A DNA stretch of 64,000 bases from Agrobacterium sp. a22-2 (GTDB taxonomy: Bacteria; Pseudomonadota; Alphaproteobacteria; Rhizobiales; Rhizobiaceae), in NCBI RefSeq assembly GCF_012276985.1, contig NZ_JAAXMM010000015.1, positions 1-64,000 on the forward strand, written 5' to 3'. Positions 1 through 8,189 of this stretch are shown here, piece by piece. The notes beneath the pieces are model-generated. The model was not told the origin of the DNA. It saw only the letters and a list, made by a program, of their open reading frames with translations, and did not search any database. Both the position numbers and the translations under genes were made by a program. The stretch's first letter is position 1, and every line of letters begins with the position of its first letter.

Positions 1-137
1 GTCCGATTGCGGTTACGGCCTGTGCGGCAACAAGGCCCGCCCTTCTGCCATCTGCGGACGGGCAGCGATCCGTACGCTGTCTGCTGGCGCCGGGAATGCC
101 TGATGTGCCGGAATACCCATCGGAGGAAGCCGCATGA
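1..137 (+). CDS. ABC transporter ATP-binding protein, C-terminal end (DppD/OppD-like, partial)
   Basis: Only the last 45 codons are inside the window; the reading frame is open from base 3 and stops at 135-137. The tail carries a Cys in an 'AVTACAATRPAL' context followed by 'DGQRSVRCLLAPG', which resembles the Cys-containing C-terminal extension of oligopeptide/dipeptide-type ATPases (OppD/DppD, oligo_HPY domain). Its stop codon overlaps the start of the next ATPase gene (ATGA at 134-137), the usual DppD-DppF arrangement. The assignment therefore rests on this tail plus synteny. The rest of the gene, and presumably the cognate permeases and binding protein, lie to the left of the window. Confidence 0.7.
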   Translation, partial: PIAVTACAATRPALLPSADGQRSVRCLLAPGMPDVPEYPSEEAA

Positions 138-1105
138 GCGCACCACCGCTTCTCGAGGTCGAGAGCCTCAACAAGAGCTATCCAGTCGGTCGGCGCGGGC
201 TTTTCGGCAAGCACACCATGCAGGTGCTGCACGATGTCAATCTGAGCGTCGCGCCTGGCGAAGTGCTGGGTCTGGTCGGCGAAAGCGGTTCCGGCAAGAG
301 CACGATCGGCAGGGCGATCCTGCGTCTGATCCGCTCCAAAAGCCAGACGATGCGCTTCGACGGCATCGACCTCAACACGATCTCACGCCCGCAACTGCGC
401 GACCTGCGCAGGCGCATGCAGATCATCTTCCAGGATCCCTATGCCAGCCTCGATCCGCGCAAGACCATTCGCGCCGTGCTATCCGAAGCGCTCGACGCCC
501 ACGGTCTGCACAAGGGAGCCGCACGCGCGGGCCGTCTCACAGAACTGATGGGGCTGGTCGGTCTCGACCCGAGCTTTCTCGACCGTCGCCCGCACGAATT
601 CTCCGGCGGACAGCGCCAGCGCATCGGCATCGCCCGCGCGCTGGCGGTGGAGCCCCGCTTCATCGTCTGCGACGAAGCGGTCTCGGCGCTCGACGTCTCG
701 ATCCAGGCGCAGGTGCTCAATCTGCTGGCCGACCTGCGCCAGAAGACCGGCATTTCCCTGCTGTTCATCAGCCATGACCTGTCCGTCGTGCGCTTCATCT
801 CCGATCGGGTCATGGTGCTCTATCTCGGTCGGGTGATGGAAGTCGGTCCGGCCGACGCGGTGCATTTCGCGCCGAAACACCCCTATACCGCGGCGCTGAT
901 CTCGGCCGAACCAGGCCTGCATCACGAAAGCCGCCGCATCCGCCTGAGCGGCGAGATCCCCTCGCCGCTTCATCCACCCTCCGGCTGCGTGTTCCGCAGC
1001 CGCTGTCCCTATGCCCAGTCCGCCTGTGCCGACACGGTGCCGCCGCTCAAGACGGTCGGCGATCGGCATCAGTCGGCCTGCATCCGAGACGATATTCTTC
1101 TCTAA
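134..1105 (+). CDS. Oligopeptide/dipeptide ABC importer ATP-binding protein (DppF/OppF-like)
   Basis: This 323-residue ATPase would energise a peptide/nickel/opine-type ABC importer at the inner face of the cytoplasmic membrane, as partner of the DppD-like ATPase that ends just upstream. All catalytic motifs are canonical: Walker A GESGSGKST, Q-loop IIFQDPYASLDP, signature FSGGQRQR, Walker B with Glu in CDEAVSALD, and H-loop FISHDLSVV. The C-terminal oligo_HPY extension has the Cys pair motif FRSRCPYAQSAC. Start: ATG at 134 preceded by GGAGGA, translationally coupled to the upstream gene. Transported solute unknown; the creatininase-family gene 11 bp downstream suggests a cyclic or amide nitrogen compound, which is inference. 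Confidence 0.93.
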   Translation: MSAPPLLEVESLNKSYPVGRRGLFGKHTMQVLHDVNLSVAPGEVLGLVGESGSGKSTIGRAILRLIRSKSQTMRFDGIDLNTISRPQLRDLRRRMQIIFQDPYASLDPRKTIRAVLSEALDAHGLHKGAARAGRLTELMGLVGLDPSFLDRRPHEFSGGQRQRIGIARALAVEPRFIVCDEAVSALDVSIQAQVLNLLADLRQKTGISLLFISHDLSVVRFISDRVMVLYLGRVMEVGPADAVHFAPKHPYTAALISAEPGLHHESRRIRLSGEIPSPLHPPSGCVFRSRCPYAQSACADTVPPLKTVGDRHQSACIRDDILL

Positions 1106-1116
1106 AGGAAAATGAC

Positions 1117-1929
1117 ATGCTGACACCCAAGATCAAGATCGCCGAACTGACCAGCGAGGAGGCGCGGCAATATCTCAACGATGACGCCGTCGTCCTGCTG
1201 CCCATGGGCTCGCTGGAAGACCAGGGCACCCATGCGCCGATGGGCGATTACCTGGCCGCCGAAGCCGTAGCACTCGACATTGCCCGCGCCGCCCGCGCCG
1301 AAGGGGTGCCGACCTTCATCGCGCCGGTCATCCCTTTCGGTGGTGCCGACTATTTCGGCTCGTCGCATGGCGGCATATCCCTCACGCAATCGACGCTGTT
1401 TGCCGTGCTCGACGACATGTTCGCCTGCCTTGCGCGCCATAAGCTTACCAAGGTCATGGTGATCAACGGACACGGCGGCAATGTCACCGCGATCAACGAC
1501 GTTTCGCTGAAATGGCGCCAGACCAATGGCATGTTCGTCGCCTCCATGTATCTGTGGCAGGTCAGCTACGAATTGCTGAAGGATATCCTGGGGCCTGAGG
1601 CAGCGGCAAAGTCGTCCGGCCATGGCGGCGATCCCCTGACCTCCGTCGGCCTGCACTATTATCCCGATATCCTGCGCATGGACCTGGCCAAGTCGCCGCC
1701 GAAGGGCCAGACAGCCATGGGTGTCGAGGTTGCGGGTTTTGCGGCCCTCAAATATGCCGGCGCCCGTCTGCAGGCGCCGATCGAGGCGATCGAAACGGCA
1801 CCGCACGGCGTGTGGGGCGGCGATCCGGTCTATTGCTCGGCCGAGACCGGCAGTGCGCTGACGGCGCGTCTGGTCGAAATCGGTGCGGGCTTCATCCGCG
1901 ATCACGTGTCCAAGCGTTTCGCAGCCTGA
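1117..1929 (+). CDS. Creatininase-family amidohydrolase
   Basis: This 270-residue protein belongs to the creatininase/creatinine amidohydrolase superfamily, metal-dependent enzymes that open cyclic amides or cleave formamides. Visible motifs are GSLEDQGTHAPMGDY (residues 31-45), SSHGGISL and the family hallmark NGHGGN (117-122). In the classical enzyme the first motif is an E-x-H-G metal site; here it reads E34-D35-Q36-G37, so one metal-ligand His is Gln. This may mark a subfamily with another metal site or substrate. The gene follows the DppF-like ATPase by 11 bp (AAAGGAA Shine-Dalgarno at 1104-1110), so it is probably the last gene of that operon and acts on the imported compound. The exact substrate cannot be assigned. 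Confidence 0.88.
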   Translation: MLTPKIKIAELTSEEARQYLNDDAVVLLPMGSLEDQGTHAPMGDYLAAEAVALDIARAARAEGVPTFIAPVIPFGGADYFGSSHGGISLTQSTLFAVLDDMFACLARHKLTKVMVINGHGGNVTAINDVSLKWRQTNGMFVASMYLWQVSYELLKDILGPEAAAKSSGHGGDPLTSVGLHYYPDILRMDLAKSPPKGQTAMGVEVAGFAALKYAGARLQAPIEAIETAPHGVWGGDPVYCSAETGSALTARLVEIGAGFIRDHVSKRFAA

Positions 1930-1943
1930 AATCTGGTTGCAAC

Positions 1944-1970
1944 GGGGCGGCGCGCAGACAGGGCCGCCCC
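1944..1970. terminator. GC-rich stem-loop between convergent genes
   Basis: Perfect 8-bp inverted repeat GGGGCGGC (1944-1951) / GCCGCCCC (1963-1970) with an 11-nt loop, between the converging creatininase-family and LysR genes. No clear T-tract follows on either strand, so it may be a termination or mRNA-end-stabilising hairpin rather than a textbook intrinsic terminator. Confidence 0.5.
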
Positions 1971-1996
1971 TGAAATCGAGGAGGAAGCCGGCCGGA

Positions 1997-2914
1997 TCAG
2001 GTTGGTCGGAAGCTCACATAGCGTGGATGCGCTTCCGCCCATTCCTCGGCGGCCTGACGGGCCAGCTTGAAAATCGCCTCCGTCTGGGCCCGGCGCGCCT
2101 TGTTCTGGTGTACGCAGCGGATGTCGAGCGGCGCCAATTGCACCGTGGTCGGGATTTCGACCAGCATTCCGGTGGAAATCTCCTGTTCCAGCGCGGCAAG
2201 CGGCACAGCCGAAGCCCCGTATCCCGCTTTGACGAGGTCACAGATCGTGCTGAGCGAATTGCCGGTATGGCGGGAGTTCGGACGCCGCTTGGTTTCTTCG
2301 ATCAATTCGGCGACCGGGGCAAACAGCGGCGATGTATGGGGATAGAGCACCAGCGGCAGTTCGCGGATTTCGTCCGGCGTCAGCGGTCGGGTGATCTCGC
2401 CGACGACATCGGGTCGCGCCACCCAGCCGACGTGATAGAGCACGGAAAAACTGTCGGCAATCTGCGGTAGGCCGGCCTCGCCCGTGACGAACGCCATGTC
2501 CAGCGCGCCGGATTTCACCAGCGGACGCAGGTCGACATTGGCGCCGGAATAAAAGTCGACCAGCGGCGCATCCGGCAGGTTGGCGATCTTGTGCCGCAAG
2601 GTGATGGCCCAGGTGACCGTCACCATCGAGACGATGCCGATCGTATAACGCCTTTTTTGCTTGAGCTTCAGGCGACTGGTCAGCGTTTCGCTAAGGTTGA
2701 GAAAGGTCTCGGCATATTCCGCGACTTCATGACCCTGTTCGGTCAAGGTGAAGTCGGACTGGGATCGGTCCACAAGCGGTATGCCGAAGCTCTCCTCAAG
2801 ACCAGAGATTCGTGCGGAAACAGCGGGTTGTGTCAGGCCTATATGATCGGCCACGCGCTGATAGCTTTTAAGACGGGTCAGCCAGTAAAAGGCTTCCAAT
2901 TGTTTGAAGTTCAT
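1997..2914 (-). CDS. LysR-family transcriptional regulator
   Basis: A 305-residue LysR-type regulator. The N-terminal winged helix-turn-helix (about residues 1-60) shows the family pattern MNFKQLEAFYWLTRLKSY followed by GLTQPAVSARISGLE and LVDRSQSDFTLTEQG. The remainder is the periplasmic-binding-protein-like effector domain. It is transcribed divergently from the GhrA-type reductase at 3053, the typical LysR/target arrangement. The 138-bp gap holds a perfect 9-bp inverted repeat (2952-2983) that is a good operator candidate, so it probably controls its own gene and the reductase. The effector is unknown. The Shine-Dalgarno before the ATG at 2914 is weak. Confidence 0.93.
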   Translation of the reverse strand: MNFKQLEAFYWLTRLKSYQRVADHIGLTQPAVSARISGLEESFGIPLVDRSQSDFTLTEQGHEVAEYAETFLNLSETLTSRLKLKQKRRYTIGIVSMVTVTWAITLRHKIANLPDAPLVDFYSGANVDLRPLVKSGALDMAFVTGEAGLPQIADSFSVLYHVGWVARPDVVGEITRPLTPDEIRELPLVLYPHTSPLFAPVAELIEETKRRPNSRHTGNSLSTICDLVKAGYGASAVPLAALEQEISTGMLVEIPTTVQLAPLDIRCVHQNKARRAQTEAIFKLARQAAEEWAEAHPRYVSFRPT

Positions 2915-2951
2915 GGAGCGAGCCTAATGCAACGCGGCGATAAATCCACAT

Positions 2952-2983
2952 AAAAATTCTCTATGGAAGACACCAGAATTTTT
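2952..2983. promoter_or_regulatory. 9-bp inverted repeat, candidate LysR operator
   Basis: AAAAATTCT at 2952-2960 and AGAATTTTT at 2975-2983 are perfect inverted copies separated by 14 bp. They sit centrally in the divergent intergenic region between the LysR gene (start 2914) and the reductase gene (start 3053). A LysR dimer typically recognises an interrupted palindrome in this position. The assignment is inferred from symmetry and location. Confidence 0.6.
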
Positions 2984-3052
2984 GTTTTGACCTTGAGGCG
3001 CAGTTGCGGTGAATGGAGAAAACGCCATGCTTGAGCCAATCGAGGATTTCCC

Positions 3053-3985
3053 ATGACCATCGCTGTCTCCCTGCCAGCCGAAGACAAGACGGAATGGTGG
3101 TGCCAGATGCTGCGGGATCTCATGCCGGACTGGGAGATCCAGCCGCTTGACAAGGTCCAGGACCCTGACGCCGTGACCTATACCGTGGTCTGGCGTCCGG
3201 TCACCGGCGCCATGAAGCCCTTCAGCAACCTCAAGGCCATCGTTTCCCTGGGCGCCGGCATCGACCATGTGCTGGCCGACAAGCTCCTGCCGCAGGATGT
3301 CCCGATCATCCGCACCGTGGGCACCGATCTGACCCAACGGATGAAGGAATATGTGGCGCTGCATGTGCTGCGCCATCACCGTGAAATGCCGGCCATCGAG
3401 GCCAATCAGGGCCGCAAACGCTGGGAACAGATCATCGTTCCTCCGGCAACCCAGCGGCGTGTGGGCGTCATGGGTCTCGGCAATCTGGGCTCTGCCGCTG
3501 CCGAACTGCTGTCGCAGATCGGCTTCCAGGTCGTCGGATGGTCGCGCTCGCCCAAGGAGTTGAAAGGCGTCCAGTGCTATTCCGGCGCGGACGGTTTCCA
3601 GAGCTTCCTGGAAGGCACCGAAATCCTCGTCTGCCTGCTGCCGCTGACCGACGGCACCCGTGGCATTCTCAATGCCGATACCTTCAACCAGCTGAAACGC
3701 GGCGCCAGCATCATCAATGCCGCCCGGGGTCCCCACATGGTGGACAGCGACCTGATCGAAGCCCTGAACTCCGGCCAGATCGGCGCCGCAACCCTCGACG
3801 TCTTCCATGTCGAGCCGTTGCCGGACACCCATCCTTTCTGGTCCAATCCCAAAATCACGGTCACGCCGCATATCGCCTCGATGATCGACGCGCCGACCGG
3901 CAGCAAGATCGTCGCGAAAAACATTCGCATCTTCGAAGAAACCGGCACGGTCCCGGATCTGGCCGACGCCAAACGCGGCTACTGA
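3053..3985 (+). CDS. ghrA: 2-hydroxyacid dehydrogenase, glyoxylate/hydroxypyruvate reductase A type
   Basis: This 310-residue cytosolic enzyme is a D-isomer-specific 2-hydroxyacid dehydrogenase of the GhrA subgroup, which reduces glyoxylate or hydroxypyruvate with NAD(P)H. Seen: the Rossmann dinucleotide motif GLGNLG (residues 141-146), WSRSPKE after the second beta strand (Arg and Ser suggest NADPH preference), the substrate-binding Arg in IINAARGP, then a Glu in DVFHVEPLP and the catalytic His in VTPHIAS. Start ATG 3053 follows GAGGA. It stands alone between a divergent LysR regulator and an intrinsic terminator. Whether it serves glyoxylate disposal from the neighbouring catabolic clusters is inference, and the symbol denotes the subgroup rather than proven function. 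Confidence 0.87.
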   Translation: MTIAVSLPAEDKTEWWCQMLRDLMPDWEIQPLDKVQDPDAVTYTVVWRPVTGAMKPFSNLKAIVSLGAGIDHVLADKLLPQDVPIIRTVGTDLTQRMKEYVALHVLRHHREMPAIEANQGRKRWEQIIVPPATQRRVGVMGLGNLGSAAAELLSQIGFQVVGWSRSPKELKGVQCYSGADGFQSFLEGTEILVCLLPLTDGTRGILNADTFNQLKRGASIINAARGPHMVDSDLIEALNSGQIGAATLDVFHVEPLPDTHPFWSNPKITVTPHIASMIDAPTGSKIVAKNIRIFEETGTVPDLADAKRGY

Positions 3986-4019
3986 GCCCCGTCCTAAGCT
4001 CTTATCCCGCCCCGATTGC

Positions 4020-4055
4020 AGCTCTCCGGCGCTTGCCCGCCCGGAGGGCTTTTTC
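4020..4055 (+). terminator. Rho-independent terminator after the GhrA-type gene
   Basis: A 10-bp stem (4020-4029 with 4041-4050, one G.U pair, core CTCCGG/CCGGAG), 11-nt loop, then a T run (TTTTT) into CG. It lies 35 bp past the reductase stop codon at 3985. Confidence 0.8.
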
Positions 4056-4337
4056 GTGCATTTTTCGCACCGCCCGAATTGGCAGGCCACAGGTTTAACC
4101 CAAATTTCTTTGATGGCGGCAGTCAGAAAATTCGATTGGACTTTGATGCCCTGAAATCGTTGCATCGCAGGGTAACGGGCGTTGCGGACCCCACGCCACC
4201 GCCCCCACGCAGATCCGATCGAGCACCGCGGACAAAGCCCTGCCCCTGATATCGCTGTACCGCAGCCCTTTCGCAGCGGTCAGAATAATTTGGACTTTTC
4301 AACCGTTCTGACTTGGCCCCAACAGGAGAATTTGCAG
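4056..4337 (+). promoter_or_regulatory. Upstream region of the PotD-type operon, with a 7-bp inverted repeat
   Basis: These 280 bp contain no gene I can support. GTCAGAA (4279-4285) and TTCTGAC (4306-4312) form a perfect inverted repeat with a 20-bp spacer, 26-59 bp before the ATG at 4338. AGGAG at 4324-4328 is the Shine-Dalgarno for that start. The repeat is a candidate operator. I could not fix -35/-10 boxes with confidence. Confidence 0.4.
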
Positions 4338-5387
4338 ATGAATAAATGTCTTCTTCCCGCCATTCTGGCGACAGCACTCCTTGCCGGCCACGTCCAGGCA
4401 CAATCCGCCGAGGTGAAGGGCGACATTACCCTCACCGCCTATTCCGGCATCTTCCAGGACAAATATGTGGAGGCGGTGATCAAGCCGTTCGAGGCAAAGT
4501 TCCCTGGCGTGAAGGTGAATTTTTTTCCCGTCGGTGCGTCTTCGGCCATGCTGGGCAATCTGCGCTCCCAGGCGGGCGATCCCCAGACCGACGTGGTGAT
4601 CTTCGACGTTTCCACCTCGCTGATCGGCGACAAGGAAGGCCTGCTCGCACCCTTGAGCGCCGCCGACGTGCCGAACCTTGCCGATTTGGTGCCGCAGGCC
4701 ATCGTCAAGGAGGGCTATGGTCCGGCCGTGACCTTCGACAACCTCGTCGTACTCTACAACACAGAGGCTTTCCCGACACCGCCGACCTCGCTGTCTGTGC
4801 TCTGGGACAAGGCCTATGCCGGCAAGATGGCGATCACCTCCATGCCTTCGATTCTCGGCTCGGGGCTGATGGTGATGACTTCGGCGATGCTCGGCGAGGA
4901 CTACACCAAGTCCGTGACGGCATCCGCCGCAAAGCTGGCGGAAATGGCGCCGAACGTCCAGACCTTCGACCCCAAGCCGGACGCCTATACGCTGGTCATC
5001 AACGGCACGGATGTGCTGGCCACCGGCTGGAATGCACGCGGTCAGTATTATGCCGACCAATCCGGCGGCAAGCTCGGCGTCATGCTCCCCAAAGAGGGCA
5101 GTATTCTCCAGATCAACACCATCAATCTGGTCGAAGGCGCCAAGAACCCCGAGACCGCCAAGGCGTTCATCAACTACGCGCTATCGCCTGAGGCCCAGGC
5201 CGCCTTTACCGAGGCGATGTTCTACGCGCCTGTCAACGCCAAGGCGAAGGTCAGCGATGTGGCGACGGCCCGCACGGTCGCCGGGCAGCTCGACAAGATG
5301 CTGCCGCTCGACTGGGGCTGGGCTGCGACCAAATCCGACGCCTGGAACCAGATCTGGAAGCGTCAGATCATCTCGGCCGGCAACTGA
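4338..5387 (+). CDS. Periplasmic binding protein of a PotD/spermidine-putrescine-type ABC importer
   Basis: A 349-residue extracellular solute-binding protein of the family 1/PotD-like class. It begins with an n-type signal peptide (MNKCLLPAILATALLAG, predicted cut near VQAQS) and continues with the typical ITLTAYSGIFQDKYVEAVIKPFE start of the mature protein. The frame is open from 4182, but the ATG at 4338 has a good AGGAG Shine-Dalgarno and is the only start giving a signal peptide. It is the first gene of a Pot-type importer operon (binding protein, ATPase, two permeases). Family members bind polyamines, opines, iron or amino acids; the ligand cannot be told from sequence. The downstream GGT-like gene hints at gamma-glutamyl or amino-acid-like solutes. 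Confidence 0.9.
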   Translation: MNKCLLPAILATALLAGHVQAQSAEVKGDITLTAYSGIFQDKYVEAVIKPFEAKFPGVKVNFFPVGASSAMLGNLRSQAGDPQTDVVIFDVSTSLIGDKEGLLAPLSAADVPNLADLVPQAIVKEGYGPAVTFDNLVVLYNTEAFPTPPTSLSVLWDKAYAGKMAITSMPSILGSGLMVMTSAMLGEDYTKSVTASAAKLAEMAPNVQTFDPKPDAYTLVINGTDVLATGWNARGQYYADQSGGKLGVMLPKEGSILQINTINLVEGAKNPETAKAFINYALSPEAQAAFTEAMFYAPVNAKAKVSDVATARTVAGQLDKMLPLDWGWAATKSDAWNQIWKRQIISAGN

Positions 5388-5404
5388 ACGGCCAGGATGA
5401 TCCG

Positions 5405-6496
5405 ATGAACCTGCCAGCATCTCCCGCTCATATCCGCATCGACAGCCTGACATTCGACTACGGAGGCGCCCGCCCGGCAGTGGATGCCCTGTCCTTCGAT
5501 ATAGCCAAGGGCGAATTCATCGGGCTCCTCGGTCCCTCCGGCTGCGGCAAGTCCACCACGCTGCGGATGTTTGCCGGCCTTCTTGCGCCAACCGCAGGCA
5601 AGATCCTCATCGACGGGCAGGACATCGTGTCCCGCCCCTCTTGGAAGCGAAATCTCGGCCTGGTGTTCCAGTCCTATGCGCTCTTCCCGCATATGTCGGT
5701 CGCCCAGAACATCGCCTTCGGCCTGCATCTGCGCAAGGTCGGCAAGGAAGAGCTTGCCTCCCGTGTCGCGAGCGCCTTGCGGGCGGTCCGGCTTGAGGGC
5801 TTTGCCGCACGGCGGCCCTCCGAACTGTCGGGCGGGCAGCAGCAACGCGTGGCGATTGCCCGCGCCATCGTCATCGAACCGGAAATCCTGCTGCTCGACG
5901 AGCCGCTGTCCAATCTCGATGCGCGCCTGCGCGACGAGATGCGCTTTGAGATCCGCGACATCCAGAGCCGCACCGGCATCACCACCCTGTTCGTCACCCA
6001 TGACCAGCAGGAGGCGCTGACCATGTGCGATCGCATCGCGGTGATGAATGCCGGAAGGCTGGAGCAGATCGGCACGCCGGCCGAGGTCTATGACCGGGCA
6101 GCGACCCCCTTCGTCGCCAATTTCATCGGTCGCGCCAACATGCTGCCGGCCGTCCTTGCCAAGGCTGCTGGCGTTCCTCAGTTGGTCCACCAGGGCATGA
6201 CCTTGCCGGCTCCCGGCCCGACGGATCTGCCGCCAGGCGCGTCCGAGGGATCCGAACTGTCGGTCATGGTGCGGCCCCATGCCATCCGTCTGAAGGCTGG
6301 CGGCGGCGGCTTGACCGGACGGGTGACCCGTCGCGTTTATGTCGGCAACATCATCGAAGTGGAGGTTGAGCTGCCGGGCGGCCAAAACCTGGTGGCGGAA
6401 TTGCGGCCCAACAGCGAGGAGGCGGCACTCGCCCAACTGGGCAGCGAAACCCGGCTCGACTGGCAGAGTTCCGACATGCGGATCTTTGCCGCATGA
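5405..6496 (+). CDS. PotA-type ABC importer ATP-binding protein
   Basis: This 363-residue ATPase energises the importer. Walker A GPSGCGKST at residues 43-51, Q-loop LVFQSYALFPHMSV, signature LSGGQQQR, Walker B LLLDEPLSNLD and H-loop FVTHDQQEA are all canonical for the polyamine/sulfate/maltose (CUT1/POPT) class. The last ~100 residues form a TOBE regulatory domain (SVMVRPHAIRL region). The gene begins 17 bp after the binding-protein stop and overlaps the next permease gene by 4 bp (ATGA at 6493), showing operon coupling. Confidence 0.93.
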   Translation: MNLPASPAHIRIDSLTFDYGGARPAVDALSFDIAKGEFIGLLGPSGCGKSTTLRMFAGLLAPTAGKILIDGQDIVSRPSWKRNLGLVFQSYALFPHMSVAQNIAFGLHLRKVGKEELASRVASALRAVRLEGFAARRPSELSGGQQQRVAIARAIVIEPEILLLDEPLSNLDARLRDEMRFEIRDIQSRTGITTLFVTHDQQEALTMCDRIAVMNAGRLEQIGTPAEVYDRAATPFVANFIGRANMLPAVLAKAAGVPQLVHQGMTLPAPGPTDLPPGASEGSELSVMVRPHAIRLKAGGGGLTGRVTRRVYVGNIIEVEVELPGGQNLVAELRPNSEEAALAQLGSETRLDWQSSDMRIFAA

Positions 6497-7365
6497 GCCG
6501 ATTCGCGATCCCCGGCACCTCAACGCCTTTCACCCCCTGGCTACTTCTGGCACCCGCGCTGGCTGTTCTGACGGTCTCCTTCATTGCGCCGATCGCCTGG
6601 CTGTTCCGCATGTCGCTGAACATCTCCGATTTCGGCGCGATCACCGAAGCGATCAGCCTCAGGACCTATGCGACGATCCTGCAGGACAGCTATTACCTCG
6701 ATCTTCTCGGCCGCACCCTGCGGCTGTCCCTCACCTGCTCCGTCATCGCCCTGCTGCTGGCCTATCCGATGGCGCTGTCCCTGTCGCGGATGACATCGCG
6801 CTGGCGCACGCCGCTCACCGTGCTGGCCGCCTCGCCGCTGCTCATTTCCGCCGTCGTGCGGTCGTTCGGCTGGATGATCACGCTCGGCGACGACGGATTG
6901 CTCAACTATCTGCTTCGCGCCGCCGGCCTGGTGGTCGAACCGCTGCACCTGGTCAACAATTACACCGGCGTGGTCATCGGCCTGTCCGAGAGCATCATGC
7001 CCTATATCTTCCTGACGATTGCCGCAGGCTTGGGCAAGCTCGACCGGCGGCTCGACGATGCCGCCATGTCGCTCGGCGCGCCGCCGCATATGGTCTTCCT
7101 GAAGATCACCCTGCCGCTCAGCCTGCCGGCCATCATGGCCGGGCTGACCATCGGCTTCGTGCTCTCGGTTTCGTCCTTCATCACCCCCTCATTGCTGGGC
7201 GGCGGTCGTGTCTTCCTGCTGGCGACCGAAGTCTACGATCTGGCCCTCATGTCGCTGGACTGGCCGACCGCGGCGGCACTGGCCTTTCTGATGCTTGCCT
7301 TCTTCGTCATTGCCATGGCGCTGTCGAGCATCCTGCTGCGGATCCTGATGCGGAGGATACGATGA
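6493..7365 (+). CDS. PotB-type ABC importer permease
   Basis: A 290-residue inner-membrane permease with about six hydrophobic segments, the first at residues 13-33. The cytoplasmic coupling motif is present around AAMSLGAPPHMVFLKITLP (EAA-type loop, A-x3-G-x9-LP). It starts in an ATGA overlap with the ATPase and ends in an ATGA overlap with the second permease, so the three are co-translated. It forms the heterodimeric channel with the next gene product. Confidence 0.92.
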   Translation: MSRFAIPGTSTPFTPWLLLAPALAVLTVSFIAPIAWLFRMSLNISDFGAITEAISLRTYATILQDSYYLDLLGRTLRLSLTCSVIALLLAYPMALSLSRMTSRWRTPLTVLAASPLLISAVVRSFGWMITLGDDGLLNYLLRAAGLVVEPLHLVNNYTGVVIGLSESIMPYIFLTIAAGLGKLDRRLDDAAMSLGAPPHMVFLKITLPLSLPAIMAGLTIGFVLSVSSFITPSLLGGGRVFLLATEVYDLALMSLDWPTAAALAFLMLAFFVIAMALSSILLRILMRRIR

Positions 7366-8159
7366 TCCTGACCAAGACCCTTTCCGTTCTGGCGCGTCTC
7401 TACGTGGCGATGATCTTCGGCATCGTCTTCATGCCGATGGCAATCATTCTCGTCATATCCTTCAGTGCCGACAGCTATCTGTCATTCCCGCCATCCGGCT
7501 GGAGCCTGAAATGGTATGGCACGGTGCTCAGCAACACCGCCTTCATGCAGGGCATGCGCAACAGCCTCGTGATCGCGGTGATCGTCGCGGCCTTGAGCCT
7601 TGCCTGCGGCCTGCCGGCCGCCTACGCCCTGGTGCGGCTGGAGTTTCCCGGCCGCAACCTGATCCGCAACCTGATCCTGGCGCCGCTGATCCTGCCGGCC
7701 ATGATGCTCGGGCTCGGCATCTTGATGGTCTTCACCCCGGCCGGGCTGGTTGCCACCTATCCGGGCCTGGTGCTGGCCCATCTGATCATGACGCTGCCCT
7801 TCAGTGTCCGCATCCTGCAGACAGCACTCGGCAATCTCGGCACGGATGTCGAGGAAGCGGCCATGACGCTCGGTGCGCCGCCCTTGAAGGCGTTCACCGC
7901 CGTTACCCTGCCGCGGCTGCTGCCCGGCATTTTCGCCTCCTCGGCCATCGCCTTCATCCTGTCCTTCGACGAGATCGTCTTGTCGCTCTTCATCGTCGGC
8001 CCCAGGCTGCAGACCCTGCCGGTTGAAATCTACCGCTATGTCGACGAGCGGACCGACCCAATGGTCGCCGTTCTGGCCGTGCTGATGATCACCATCTCGC
8101 TCTCCGTCATCCTGATCGTCGAACGCAGTATCGGCTTCTCCAAGGCCTTTGGCCGCTAA
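7362..8159 (+). CDS. PotC-type ABC importer permease
   Basis: The 265-residue second permease of the same importer, with about six membrane segments and the EAA-type loop EEAAMTLGAPPLKAFTAVTLP. The frame is open far upstream, but the ATG at 7362 overlaps the stop of the preceding permease (ATGA), gives the expected PotC length and starts directly before the first membrane segment. The RraA-like gene follows 30 bp later. Confidence 0.92.
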   Translation: MILTKTLSVLARLYVAMIFGIVFMPMAIILVISFSADSYLSFPPSGWSLKWYGTVLSNTAFMQGMRNSLVIAVIVAALSLACGLPAAYALVRLEFPGRNLIRNLILAPLILPAMMLGLGILMVFTPAGLVATYPGLVLAHLIMTLPFSVRILQTALGNLGTDVEEAAMTLGAPPLKAFTAVTLPRLLPGIFASSAIAFILSFDEIVLSLFIVGPRLQTLPVEIYRYVDERTDPMVAVLAVLMITISLSVILIVERSIGFSKAFGR

Positions 8160-8189
8160 TCTCCTTGCCATCCCAGACAGGACACCCCC

